The notes beneath the pieces were generated by a model. That model worked only from the letters and a program-made list of their open reading frames with translations. It searched no databases and was not told the DNA's origin. Below, one piece after another: positions 43,721 through 52,317 of a stretch of 64,000 bases of DNA (position 1 is its first letter; each line of letters opens with the position of its first letter). Position numbers and translations under genes: made by a program. Origin of the DNA: Zavarzinella sp. (GTDB lineage Bacteria; Planctomycetota; Planctomycetia; Gemmatales; Gemmataceae); contig JAWKTI010000001.1 of the NCBI GenBank assembly GCA_041399155.1, positions 496,001 to 560,000 on the forward strand, given 5' to 3'.

Positions 43721-45460
43721 ATGTTCGAATCGATTCGCGTGCAATACTTTGCACTCGCTGCCAGTTTGTTTCTGGGCCAGTTTGCTGTTGGCCAGAATAA
43801 AGGCCCAGCACCCAAATACCCCGCGGGGGAAGTTACCAAGTACACATTCAATAAAAGCAAAATTTTCCCAGGCACAACTCGGGATTACTGGGTTTATGTC
43901 CCACAGCAGTACGATGGCAAAACGCCTGCGTGCGTCTTTGTCTGTCAGGATGGGGTCAAATTTAACGCACCAAAGGTGTTTGATGAGCTGATCGCCAAAA
44001 AAGAGATGCCGGTTACCATTGGCATTTTTGTGATGCACGGTCGCGTACCGGCTGGGAACGACCAGGCCTTGGATCGCTACAACCGCAGTTTTGAATATGA
44101 CGGTCTGGGAGATGCCTACGTTCGTTTTCTGCTGACAGAACTCTTTCCAGATGTGGAAAGCAAGAAAGCCAGTAACGATCGGGCGATTAAGTTGTCAAAA
44201 TCTGGCAACGACCGCTGCATTGCTGGTTCCAGCAGTGGTGCCATTTGTGCATTTACTGCTGCGTGGGAAAAACCCGATGAATTTTCGCGAGTTTTTAGTT
44301 CCATCGGGACGTATGTCGGTTTACGTGGGGGCGACCGTTATTCCACATTGATTCGTAAGTACGAACCGAAGCCAATTCGCATTTTTCTGGAAGATGGAAG
44401 CAGTGATTTGAACATCTATGGTGGTGACTGGTGGATGGCCAATCAAAGTATGGAACGCTCGTTGACTTTTGCTGGCTATGAAGTGAAGCACAGTTGGGGC
44501 ACCGGTGGGCACAATGCCACCGCTGCAACCAAGTTGTTTCCTGATGCGATGAAGTGGTTATGGCAGGATCATCCCAATCCGGTAAAAGTGGGTCTGGGTT
44601 CCCCACAGATGCAGAGCCTGCTGATTCCTGGCGAAAACTGGAAACTAGTGGGAGAAGGATATCGCTTTACAGAAGGCCCCGCTGTGAATGCAGAAGGGAT
44701 TGTGTTCTACAATGATGTTGGCAACAGTAAAACCTATCGCGTGGGGCACGATGGCAAAGTAACGACTTTTCTGGAAGATTCACTGCGTGGTGATGGCCAG
44801 GCATTTGGACCGGATGGTCGATTGTACGCTGTGGCTGGTGGCACCGAGCAGATTCTGGCCTGGGATATGACAGGTAAGAAGACAGTGATCGCCGATGGAT
44901 TCCGCGGGAATGATCTGGTGGTCCGCCATGATGGGGGCATCTACGTTACCAACCCAGGTTGGGATGGCAAATCACCCAGCCAGATCTGGTATATCAGCCC
45001 TAAGGGTGAAAAACGCGTTGTTGACAAAGGCCAGATCAAGTTTACCAATGGCATTACCATGTCCCCTGATCAAACGTTGTTATACGTGGCAGACAGTCGT
45101 TCACATTGGGTCTACAGCTATCAGATTCAGAAGGATGGCTCGTTAGCTTACAAACAACGTTATTATCACTTGCACCAGAACGATGCCGATGATGATACCG
45201 GTGCGGATGGGATGTGCGTCGACCTGCAGGGGCATTTGTATGTAGCAACTCGCCTTGGCGTTCAGGTGTGCGACCAGGCGGGCCGAGTGCTGTGCATTAT
45301 CCCGACGCCGAATGGAAAAGTTTCCAACCTGATCCTCGGTGGGAAAGATTTTGATATTCTTTACGCCACCTGTGGGGATAAAGTGTATTCCCGAAAAATC
45401 AAAATGAAGGGCGCGAATCATTTCCTGCCACCCACCAAGCCTGAGAAGCCACGATTATGA
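43721..45460 (+). CDS. Secreted esterase fused to an SMP-30/gluconolactonase-like propeller
   Basis: 579 residues; ATG with GAAGGAG. A signal peptide (to about residue 24, LFLGQFAVGQ) is followed by an esterase-D/IroE-type alpha/beta hydrolase (about 40-275): RDYWVYVPQQYDGKTPACVF, nucleophile GSSSGA, acid in FLEDGSSDLN and His in WGTGGHNA. From ~300 a beta-propeller of the SMP-30/gluconolactonase family follows (GYRFTEGPAVNAEGIVFYND, PDGRLYAVAGG, TNGITMSPDQTLLYVADS, GADGMCVDLQGHLYVA). The fusion suggests exported ester or lactone hydrolysis of sugar-derived substrates. An intrinsic terminator follows. Confidence 0.85.
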   Translation: MFESIRVQYFALAASLFLGQFAVGQNKGPAPKYPAGEVTKYTFNKSKIFPGTTRDYWVYVPQQYDGKTPACVFVCQDGVKFNAPKVFDELIAKKEMPVTIGIFVMHGRVPAGNDQALDRYNRSFEYDGLGDAYVRFLLTELFPDVESKKASNDRAIKLSKSGNDRCIAGSSSGAICAFTAAWEKPDEFSRVFSSIGTYVGLRGGDRYSTLIRKYEPKPIRIFLEDGSSDLNIYGGDWWMANQSMERSLTFAGYEVKHSWGTGGHNATAATKLFPDAMKWLWQDHPNPVKVGLGSPQMQSLLIPGENWKLVGEGYRFTEGPAVNAEGIVFYNDVGNSKTYRVGHDGKVTTFLEDSLRGDGQAFGPDGRLYAVAGGTEQILAWDMTGKKTVIADGFRGNDLVVRHDGGIYVTNPGWDGKSPSQIWYISPKGEKRVVDKGQIKFTNGITMSPDQTLLYVADSRSHWVYSYQIQKDGSLAYKQRYYHLHQNDADDDTGADGMCVDLQGHLYVATRLGVQVCDQAGRVLCIIPTPNGKVSNLILGGKDFDILYATCGDKVYSRKIKMKGANHFLPPTKPEKPRL

Positions 45461-45465
45461 GAAAT

Positions 45466-45501
45466 TAATTCATGAGTTTTTGTTCATGAATTAGGTTTTT
45501 T
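45466..45501 (+). terminator. Rho-independent terminator of the esterase/SMP-30 gene
   Basis: TAATTCATGA (45466-45475), 8-base loop, TCATGAATTA (45484-45493), GG, then TTTTTT (45496-45501). It starts 6 bp after the stop. Confidence 0.82.
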
Positions 45502-45580
45502 CAGAATCACATTGCAACTTTTCTTCAGTCCGGATTGAAGCTCGTCCCACAGTATTACCTTTCATGTGGGCATATAACCG

Positions 45581-45901
45581 CTAATCATGTGGGATCTGGA
45601 ACCATTCAGAACCAGTAATTTCCTGGGGTGAATATAAATCATCCATATCGATTGGCTGTACATGAAGTCCCGTCTGTTGGATAATGCCGATAATTTCGGT
45701 TGCAGCACCCACTTCAACCATGTAGGAACGCGATAAGACTCCAGTATCAATTTCAAATTCAGACGCTTCCGCAAAAACACTTTCGTATATTTCCGGGTAG
45801 TTACGCAGCATTAGTGTCCACAGTTCAATCAGGCGTCTTCGAAAGGCCGCTTCTGCCTCATCTGGTGCACCCTGAATTGTGAGAAGAAGATATTCCTGCA
45901 T
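45581..45901 (-). CDS. Unknown small protein
   Basis: 106 residues from ATG 45901. The sequence starts with a beta-strand (EYLLLTIQG), then a charged helix (PDEAEAAFRRRLIELWTLML), then an acidic region ending SPQEITGSEWFQIPHD. There is no signal peptide or membrane segment. I do not recognise a family. Its codon use looks normal for the window. It stands alone between two plus-strand genes. Confidence 0.45.
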   Translation of the reverse strand: MQEYLLLTIQGAPDEAEAAFRRRLIELWTLMLRNYPEIYESVFAEASEFEIDTGVLSRSYMVEVGAATEIIGIIQQTGLHVQPIDMDDLYSPQEITGSEWFQIPHD

Positions 45902-46036
45902 CTGTTTTTTCCTTGTTTATGACAATTTATTCACAATCGATCATGAGACATTTTTCAGTCTATTTTCATCTGTCTCTCAGGGGGATTGGGTTACAGTATT
46001 CGTATTAACTCAACAAAAATATACAGAGATATACAG

Positions 46037-47002
46037 ATGGAAATTGCCTCCGTGAATCAGCTGCTGGGCATGATCACCATCGGTTTTGTACTGTTTCTTT
46101 ATGGATTGGTGCGTGCAGGCATCAGTTATTTTCGCCCTAGGTGGGGGAACATTGCTGCCATCCCCACTTTCGGGATCCTGGCTGCAATTACCGTAATACT
46201 TTCAAACAACGATTGGGATATCGCTGGCAGTGCTGTAATTGCAGCTGGTCTGGTCGGGGCACTTTCCCTAGGTAGCATTCCCAGAGTTCAGATGAACCTC
46301 GTTGCCCTGTTTGGCAGGATTGCCCGCCCACGTGCAATAAGCGCAATTGTTGTGGTGGGTGGTATTTGCACGATGTTAACTGGCATGATTCGGTTCGAAA
46401 CTGTCAGCAAGATTAAGGATTTGGCAGATACGGAATATCTCGAGTCGGTTGCATCCAAGCCCCCCACAAAGCCCATTGAGGCAGCAGCGGTAACCGATAC
46501 AGGAAAATCGCTGACTTTCCACGCGCCACTTCGGATGCGGTCGGATCAGGTCATCAGCGATAATGAGAAAAAAACTCTTTCCGGGATCCCCGCAGGGAAT
46601 CGTGTGATCCGCCACGAACCAGCAAGCGATCGGTGTAATTGCCATGGCTGGGTTTTCAGTGGTGGGCGTTATTGGTTAACTGCTGAAAATGTGGAACAGA
46701 TTCTGACTGATAATGGCTATCAGACGGTGAAAACCCCCATCCCGGGTGATGTCGTGATCTATCGCGACGATACAGGATATATCACCCACACGGGAATGGT
46801 GTATGGTGCAGGTAGTACCACACGTACCCAGGTGATTGGCAAGTGGGGCTGGATGGGAGTCTACATTCACTACGTCGATGAATCGTGCTATGGCAAAAAT
46901 TACGCATTCTACCGCAGTTCCCGACCAGGTCATGTTGTTCGTGGAGTCGATGGGAATGACCCAACGCTGGTGTTAGCAATCGTGCAGGCTGATGCGAAGT
47001 AA
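46037..47002 (+). CDS. Membrane protein with C-terminal papain-like (NlpC/P60-type) domain
   Basis: About 321 residues from ATG 46037. Three or four membrane segments lie in the first ~125 residues (GMITIGFVLFLYGLV, AAIPTFGILAAITVILS, GSAVIAAGLVGALSLGS, AISAIVVVGGICTMLTGMI). After a linker, a papain-fold amidase-like domain begins near 200: CNCHGWVFSGGRYWL with the presumed nucleophile Cys, GDVVIYRDDTGYITHTGMVY with the His, and a C-terminal VGK/GYH-type aromatic block. A function in cleaving or sensing cell-envelope peptides is likely; the exact family is not certain. Its stop is 2 bp from that of the convergent molybdoenzyme gene. Confidence 0.68.
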   Translation: MEIASVNQLLGMITIGFVLFLYGLVRAGISYFRPRWGNIAAIPTFGILAAITVILSNNDWDIAGSAVIAAGLVGALSLGSIPRVQMNLVALFGRIARPRAISAIVVVGGICTMLTGMIRFETVSKIKDLADTEYLESVASKPPTKPIEAAAVTDTGKSLTFHAPLRMRSDQVISDNEKKTLSGIPAGNRVIRHEPASDRCNCHGWVFSGGRYWLTAENVEQILTDNGYQTVKTPIPGDVVIYRDDTGYITHTGMVYGAGSTTRTQVIGKWGWMGVYIHYVDESCYGKNYAFYRSSRPGHVVRGVDGNDPTLVLAIVQADAK

Positions 47003-47004
47003 TT

Positions 47005-49218
47005 TCAACTGACCACTGGCAGCGCTGTTTTGCTCGTTTCCGGTACTTCCTGCGGCCGTATCCGGATCGGAATGCATTTGAACGCAGGAGTCTTTGACTG
47101 AGAGTCGAGATCTTTCGGCACCAGTATATTCGCCTCTGGATAATACATCGCTGCATTGCCGGGGGTAATATCAATCGCACGTACCAGAATCTGATGCATT
47201 TCACCAGCAGTCGAGGAAATAGTGACTGCCTGATTGAGTTTGAGTCCCAGGCGGGTGATATCCTGTGCATTCATTAAAATAACATCTCGACGTTCCTGCC
47301 CACGGTAAATGTCAGTCTCTTCATACACTACCGTATTGAATTGCCCTTCAGACCGGATCGTCATCAGCCGTAATTCGTCCGATTCTCCCTGTAACGGCGG
47401 TAATGGGTAAATCGCAAATTTTGCTTTGCCACTCGCGGTTGGAAATTTACCATCGTGCATCAAGCGGCCTTTGATATGGAATTCTTCCCGTGTTTTGTCC
47501 AGTAAGGCAATTGCTTCGAATCCAGGAATTGCCTGGGCAATCATCGCACGGATTTCCTGGTGTTGTTGTAATCGGATCCAGTCGATTGGCGTTTTGCCCA
47601 ATACTGCATCTGCCAGGCTGGTGATGATATCCACTTCACTGCGTGGACCCGTCAGTCGGTTAATGTTTCCTTCACTCATTCGGATGTAATTGAACATCGA
47701 TTCCTGTGTGGTTGGCTGGGGCTCTTCATCACGTGCCAGCACCGGTAAAATCAAGGTTTCTTTACCACATCCCCAGGGGTGGCCTGTATTTAACGTGGTA
47801 TTCAGATAAGTAACCAGTTGTAACTTGCTCAGTGCTTGATGGGCATATTGGGCATCGGGATTGCTGCCGTACAGGTTACCACCCAGGCAAAAAGCACTGT
47901 TTACTTCACCTTCATCTGCTGCCACCATACAGGCCATGGTGTCTTTGCCTGGTGTGGTGGGCAATGTCACGCCCAACAACTTTTCCAGATTTTCAATAAT
48001 CTGCTGTTTAAGAACAGGCACCACACCCACCGAACCAATGCCTTGAATGTTGGAATGACCACGGATTGGCATTAATCCTGCATGTTTTTTGCCCACCATC
48101 CCGCGAATCAGGGCCAGGTTGACAATCGTTTGCACGTTAGCCACGCCATGCTGGTGGTGGGTAATCCCCATTGTCCAGCCAAACACCACTCGTTTTGCCT
48201 GGGCATAGCGGCGGGCAATTTTTTCGATCAGATCCTTGCTGATTCCGGAAAGCTGTACGATATCGGCCCATTCTAACTGTCGCAGATGATCGAGATAAGC
48301 AATGCTCTCATCAGTGGATCTCTGCAGAAATTCATGATCTACCGCGTTCAGTTCCAGTATGGCTTTGCCAATGCCACTGAGCAGAGCCAGATCACCACCA
48401 ATGTGGGGTTGCAGGTATTCGGAAGCGATTTTCGTGCCAAACAGCAAACTACGGACATCGGAAGGCACGCTGAAATTGACCAATCCTACTTCTTTAATCG
48501 GATTGATGACAATCACATCCCCACCTGACCGCCGGACTTTCATTAGTGAACGCATCAATCGCGGGTGGTTGGAAGCAGGATTGCCACCAATCAGAAAAAC
48601 CAGGTCAGCATGGTCGAGATCGTCCAATTCGATTGTTGCTGTGCCTGAGCCCACCGAGGCATTCAGGCCCACACCGCTGGCCTGATGGCAATAATAGGAG
48701 CAGTTATTAACATAATTTGTTCCGTACACTCTGGCAAAAAGTTGCAGCAGAAAGGCAGCTTCGTTGGAAGAACGGCCTGATGCGTAAAAAAATGTCTGAT
48801 TTGGGGCATTTTCACGCAACTGTCTGGCAATTCGCTCCAGTGCAAATTGCCAATCCACAACTCGAAAGTGGCTGTCTCCCTCACCAGCGTAGACAGGTTG
48901 GGTTAATCTGCCGCACCACTCGAGTTCACGTGGGGACAAGGTTTGCAATTGTGCGATGGAATACTGTTGAAAAAAATCAGCAGTAATCCCTTTTTGCATA
49001 TCGGCAATCATCGCCTGAAACGACTTTTTACAGACCTCTGGCCAGTGGCCAGATTCGTTTCTCATCCCACCTTTCTGACCACCCATTCCTAGGGCGCAGG
49101 TCTTGCAGGCGTTTTTCGCCCGCATCGAACGCCAAAGTTTCCACCAACCGACTTTGTTGGCCATCCGCAGGCTGTACCAGATTGCTGCCCAGCCACCGCC
49201 GGTTTTTTTTGCTTTCAT
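47005..49218 (-). CDS. FdhF/YdeP-family molybdopterin oxidoreductase
   Basis: 737 residues. The N terminus carries KNACKTCALGMGGQKGG, the cysteine pattern of the YdeP group, and FYASGRSSNEAAFLLQLFARVYGTNYVNNCSYYCHQAS at the molybdopterin site (only short parts are quoted in order). DLVFLIGGNPASNHPRLM, GMVGKKHAGLMPIRGHSNIQ and YLNTTLNTGHPWG are further family blocks. C-terminal DVILMNAQDITRLGLK is the molydopterin-dinucleotide-binding domain. Members bind bis-MGD and perhaps an Fe-S cluster; the physiological substrate is unknown (E. coli YdeP is linked to acid resistance). Monocistronic here, with no fdhD gene visible. Confidence 0.87.
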   Translation of the reverse strand: MKAKKTGGGWAAIWYSLRMANKVGWWKLWRSMRAKNACKTCALGMGGQKGGMRNESGHWPEVCKKSFQAMIADMQKGITADFFQQYSIAQLQTLSPRELEWCGRLTQPVYAGEGDSHFRVVDWQFALERIARQLRENAPNQTFFYASGRSSNEAAFLLQLFARVYGTNYVNNCSYYCHQASGVGLNASVGSGTATIELDDLDHADLVFLIGGNPASNHPRLMRSLMKVRRSGGDVIVINPIKEVGLVNFSVPSDVRSLLFGTKIASEYLQPHIGGDLALLSGIGKAILELNAVDHEFLQRSTDESIAYLDHLRQLEWADIVQLSGISKDLIEKIARRYAQAKRVVFGWTMGITHHQHGVANVQTIVNLALIRGMVGKKHAGLMPIRGHSNIQGIGSVGVVPVLKQQIIENLEKLLGVTLPTTPGKDTMACMVAADEGEVNSAFCLGGNLYGSNPDAQYAHQALSKLQLVTYLNTTLNTGHPWGCGKETLILPVLARDEEPQPTTQESMFNYIRMSEGNINRLTGPRSEVDIITSLADAVLGKTPIDWIRLQQHQEIRAMIAQAIPGFEAIALLDKTREEFHIKGRLMHDGKFPTASGKAKFAIYPLPPLQGESDELRLMTIRSEGQFNTVVYEETDIYRGQERRDVILMNAQDITRLGLKLNQAVTISSTAGEMHQILVRAIDITPGNAAMYYPEANILVPKDLDSQSKTPAFKCIPIRIRPQEVPETSKTALPVVS

Positions 49219-49317
49219 GCGTCGATCCTATGGGAGAAGTCTTTGATGCTATTTTACAAAAACCTCCGTGGGTGGTTCGGATCCGGTGGCAACTAACGTG
49301 AAATATGACTGTGCAAA

Positions 49318-49356
49318 TTTTTTATCCTGCCGATGCTCTGGAGATCGGATAAAAAA
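49318..49356. repeat. Perfect 10-bp inverted repeat before the aminomutase-like gene
   Basis: TTTTTTATCC (49318-49327) and GGATAAAAAA (49347-49356), 19 bases apart. It lies in the divergent region 60-100 bp before ATG 49418. No U tract follows the stem on either strand, so it resembles an operator or leader hairpin more than a terminator. Confidence 0.55.
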
Positions 49357-49417
49357 TGATTCCACCATTTGTGGTTCGGAATACCTGCAGTAAGCGACTC
49401 ATTAACGGGTTCTCATT

Positions 49418-50764
49418 ATGTCGATTGAACAAAAATTTGAACATCAGTTTGCAGGTTCGAAGCAATTCTACCAGCAAGCGGTAGAGTTATTTCCCTCCGG
49501 CGTCACACACGATCTGCGGTATTTAAAACCATGTCCCCTGTATTTCACGCGGCAACTTGGCGCACATAAATGGGATGTCGATGGCAACCAGTTCATCGAT
49601 TACTGGATGGGGCACGGGGCCTTACTGCTGGGGCACAGTTACCCACCAATGGTGGCTGCGGTGCAACAACAGGTAGAACGTTCTACTCACGTGGGTGGGT
49701 GCCATGAACTGGAAATTACCTGGGCAAAGCAAGTTCTGGCGATGTACCCCCATGCGGAACGAATCCGTTTTACTGGATCGGGTACCGAAGCTACTTTGAT
49801 GGCACTGCGGCTCGCACGGATGTTTACTGGCAAAAATAAACTCCTGAAATTCTGTGGGCATTTTCATGGCTGGCACGATGCGGTTTCAATCGGTTCCGAT
49901 CCGCCTTACGACCAACCAATGATTCCGGGTGTTGCTGCAGCGGTTGGTAGCCAGACAGTAGCAATCATGCCCAATAACCTCGAGGTGCTGGAACAAACTC
50001 TTCAGCAGGATACTGATATTGCTGCGATCATTCTGGAGCCTACGGGTGGGCACTGGGGTGCCGTGCCCATTCGTGGCGATTTTCTGCACGGAGTGCGTCA
50101 ACTGGCCACAAAATATGGCGTGTTACTAATTTTTGATGAAGTAATCACCGGTTTCCGAGTCGCACCCGCTGGGGCACAGCAGTACTACGAAGTAAAACCG
50201 GATCTGACCTCACTCGCCAAAATTCTGGCAGGCGGCCTTCCAGGTGGGGCGTTGATTGGTCGAGCAGACCTGCTCGAGCAGATTACTTTCCGTCCGGGGA
50301 AGCCGAAAATGCGGCACCCTGGCACCTACAATGCCAATCCATTGTCCGCTGCTGCCGGACTGGCCGTATTGAAGAGTATTGCCCACGAACCAATCTGTGA
50401 AACTGCCAATGAAAACGGCCGTTTGCTGCGGAACCAACTGAATGAACTATTTCAACGTCATCATTGGCCATGGCTGGCCTACGGCGATTTCAGTATGTTT
50501 CGCTTACTTCCAAATTATCAGGGGCCGTCCATCCCAGCCGCCACTACAACCAACGACGGAATCGTTCCTTACAATGGCGACCTGAACCTGCTTGATGGGC
50601 CAGGAAATCCTGATTTGAAGCATCGTTTTCGACAGGCTTTGTTGTTAAACGGTGTCGACATGCCTGTCTTGGGTGGGTGGCTATCGTTGTTACATACATC
50701 AGAAATCATTGCCCAGACGGTGGAGGCCGTGGAGCGGGCAATCATGATGCTGAATGCTAATTGA
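49418..50764 (+). CDS. Glutamate-1-semialdehyde aminomutase-like class III aminotransferase
   Basis: 448 residues. The fold-type I PLP enzyme signatures are clear: FPSGVTHDLRYLKPCPLYF, DVDGNQFIDYWMGHGALLLGH, RIRFTGSGTEATLMALRLAR, FCGHFHGWHDAV, LLIFDEVITGFRVAPAGAQ and SLAKILAGGLPGGALIGR with the PLP-binding Lys. These match the HemL group. However, the family also includes aminomutases and transaminases for other substrates, and the genuine hemL of the organism may be elsewhere; symbol withheld. The last 8 bp overlap the end of the convergent proB gene. Confidence 0.8.
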   Translation: MSIEQKFEHQFAGSKQFYQQAVELFPSGVTHDLRYLKPCPLYFTRQLGAHKWDVDGNQFIDYWMGHGALLLGHSYPPMVAAVQQQVERSTHVGGCHELEITWAKQVLAMYPHAERIRFTGSGTEATLMALRLARMFTGKNKLLKFCGHFHGWHDAVSIGSDPPYDQPMIPGVAAAVGSQTVAIMPNNLEVLEQTLQQDTDIAAIILEPTGGHWGAVPIRGDFLHGVRQLATKYGVLLIFDEVITGFRVAPAGAQQYYEVKPDLTSLAKILAGGLPGGALIGRADLLEQITFRPGKPKMRHPGTYNANPLSAAAGLAVLKSIAHEPICETANENGRLLRNQLNELFQRHHWPWLAYGDFSMFRLLPNYQGPSIPAATTTNDGIVPYNGDLNLLDGPGNPDLKHRFRQALLLNGVDMPVLGGWLSLLHTSEIIAQTVEAVERAIMMLNAN

Positions 50765-51890
50765 CCATCGCCATGTTGTCGCGATGTACCATTTCCATGT
50801 AAGGCAGTTTGCCGATAACCCGTGCAATCTGCTCACTGGTCAGCCCACGAATTTTTTCCGCTTCTGTCATCGAGTAATTCGACAAACCGCGAGCAATTTC
50901 CTGTCCTTGTGTACTGCAAATGGAAACGACATCGCCTTTTTTGAAGTCCCCAGTCACTTTGATTACACCAATTGGCAGCAGGCTGCGTCCCTGTTTCACA
51001 ACGGCAGTGGCAGCACCATCATCCAGCCACAATGCTCCTTTGGCACGTGCGGTGAACGCCAGCCAACGTTGCCTAGCTGGCAGCACTCCACCCTGGGGCA
51101 AAAACAGCGTGCCTACCTCGTCACCTGCAAAAATACTGTCCAGGATGCCGTGGGTGTTGCCATTGGCCATGATGACCGCACTGCCGCCAGTGGCAGCAGT
51201 TTTGGCAGAGCGCAATTTGCTTTTCATCCCACCTGTTCCAAGAAGGCTCGTGCTTTTGCCTGCCATGGCCGAAATCTGGTCGTCCACATTGGTGACCGTA
51301 TGCACTATGTGGGCAGTGGGGTCCTGAGTGGGATCGCTCGTATATAAGCCGTCGACACTGGTCAGCAGCACCAGTAATTCTGCCTGTAACAAATTCGCCA
51401 ACAGTGCGGCGAGATGATCGTTATCACCAAACTTGATTTCTGCCACCGAAACGGTGTCATTCTCATTAATAATTGGAAGACTCTGATATTCAAACAACAT
51501 TTGAATTGTGTTTTTTACGTTCAGATATCTCACACGGTGGTCAAAATCACCAGCAGTAAGCAGAATTTGTGCCACTGGTACCCCATGGTGGGCAAACGAT
51601 TCCTGATAGATCTGCATTAGAACTGATTGGCCCACTGCCGCACACGCCTGCAGGTGGGGTAAATCCCCTGGGCGTTTTTTCAGTTTCAAACGGCCCAGAC
51701 CAGCACCGATGGCACCAGAACTAACCAAAACGACCCGGCGATTTGATGAGCGAATTCTCATGATCTGATCGGAAAGGGATTGAATCCGTTCTGTGTCGAT
51801 TTCGCCACGAGCGTTCGCCAATACGTTGGTACCCACTTTGACAACCACTGTCTGTGCTCTTTCCAGAACACTTGCACGCACCGAATCCAC
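50757..51890 (-). CDS. proB: Glutamate 5-kinase
   Basis: About 377 residues. TVVVKVGTNVLANARGEID, VVLVSSGAIGAGLGRLKLKK, INENDTVSVAEIKFGDNDHLAA and GTGGMKSKLRSAKTAATGG are the amino-acid-kinase blocks of ProB, and a C-terminal PUA domain (KGALWLDDGAATAVVKQGRSLLP...VTGDFKKGD) completes the two-domain form. It phosphorylates glutamate in proline synthesis. I choose GTG at 51890 because AGGAG lies six bases upstream; a GTG at 51926 would add 12 residues. No proA is adjacent. Confidence 0.9.
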   Translation of the reverse strand: MDSVRASVLERAQTVVVKVGTNVLANARGEIDTERIQSLSDQIMRIRSSNRRVVLVSSGAIGAGLGRLKLKKRPGDLPHLQACAAVGQSVLMQIYQESFAHHGVPVAQILLTAGDFDHRVRYLNVKNTIQMLFEYQSLPIINENDTVSVAEIKFGDNDHLAALLANLLQAELLVLLTSVDGLYTSDPTQDPTAHIVHTVTNVDDQISAMAGKSTSLLGTGGMKSKLRSAKTAATGGSAVIMANGNTHGILDSIFAGDEVGTLFLPQGGVLPARQRWLAFTARAKGALWLDDGAATAVVKQGRSLLPIGVIKVTGDFKKGDVVSICSTQGQEIARGLSNYSMTEAEKIRGLTSEQIARVIGKLPYMEMVHRDNMAMVN

Positions 51891-52015
51891 GCCAGTCTCC
51901 TGCCTGAAGAATGCTAAAATCCCCACCTTGGGACAGTTTATGACAAACTAAAGTTGCGTTCGTCTGTCAACAAAAGAGATTGATGGGGCGCAGAACCAGA
52001 ATAACTTGGTAAATG

Positions 52016-52042
52016 AAAAAAACACATCGGAAAAACATGTGT
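52016..52042 (-). terminator. Rho-independent terminator after the TfoX_C gene
   Basis: On the minus strand ACACAT, a 9-base loop, ATGTGT and then a run of seven T (the A run 52016-52022). It lies about 10 bp past the stop at 52051. Confidence 0.6.
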
Positions 52043-52050
52043 GTGATTTT

Positions 52051-52317
52051 CTAACCTTCCATGTTCCGAAGCTCCTGCAACAGTCTTACTTTGATTTCTT
52101 CAGTAAGTGATTGCCATGGGCTATCCTGCAAACCAGCTGCCATTGCCCACAAAAAATTGAATGTTGGCCGGAAGCCAGCATCGCGTACCGCCAGAAAAGC
52201 CGCTACAACTCCAATACTTTCAAGGTCATTTCTCGATTGAATTCCGATGTGGCGTAACCATGCTGCAGAAGTGGGGCCAATATTTCTCAAATTGGCAATA
52301 TCTTCTGAATTGCTCAC
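52051..52317 (-). CDS. TfoX C-terminal-domain (helix-hairpin-helix-like) protein
   Basis: 88 residues. NLRNIGPTSAAWLRHIGIQSRNDLESIG is the TfoX_C pattern (helix-hairpin-helix-like), and LWAMAAGLQDSPWQSLTEEIKVRLL its second half. In enterobacteria TfoX is involved in competence control; solitary C-terminal domains are common and of unknown role. Its GTG start overlaps the TGA of the preceding regulator gene (GTGA at 52314-52317), so translation is coupled and the two proteins probably function together. Confidence 0.78.
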   Translation of the reverse strand: MSNSEDIANLRNIGPTSAAWLRHIGIQSRNDLESIGVVAAFLAVRDAGFRPTFNFLWAMAAGLQDSPWQSLTEEIKVRLLQELRNMEG

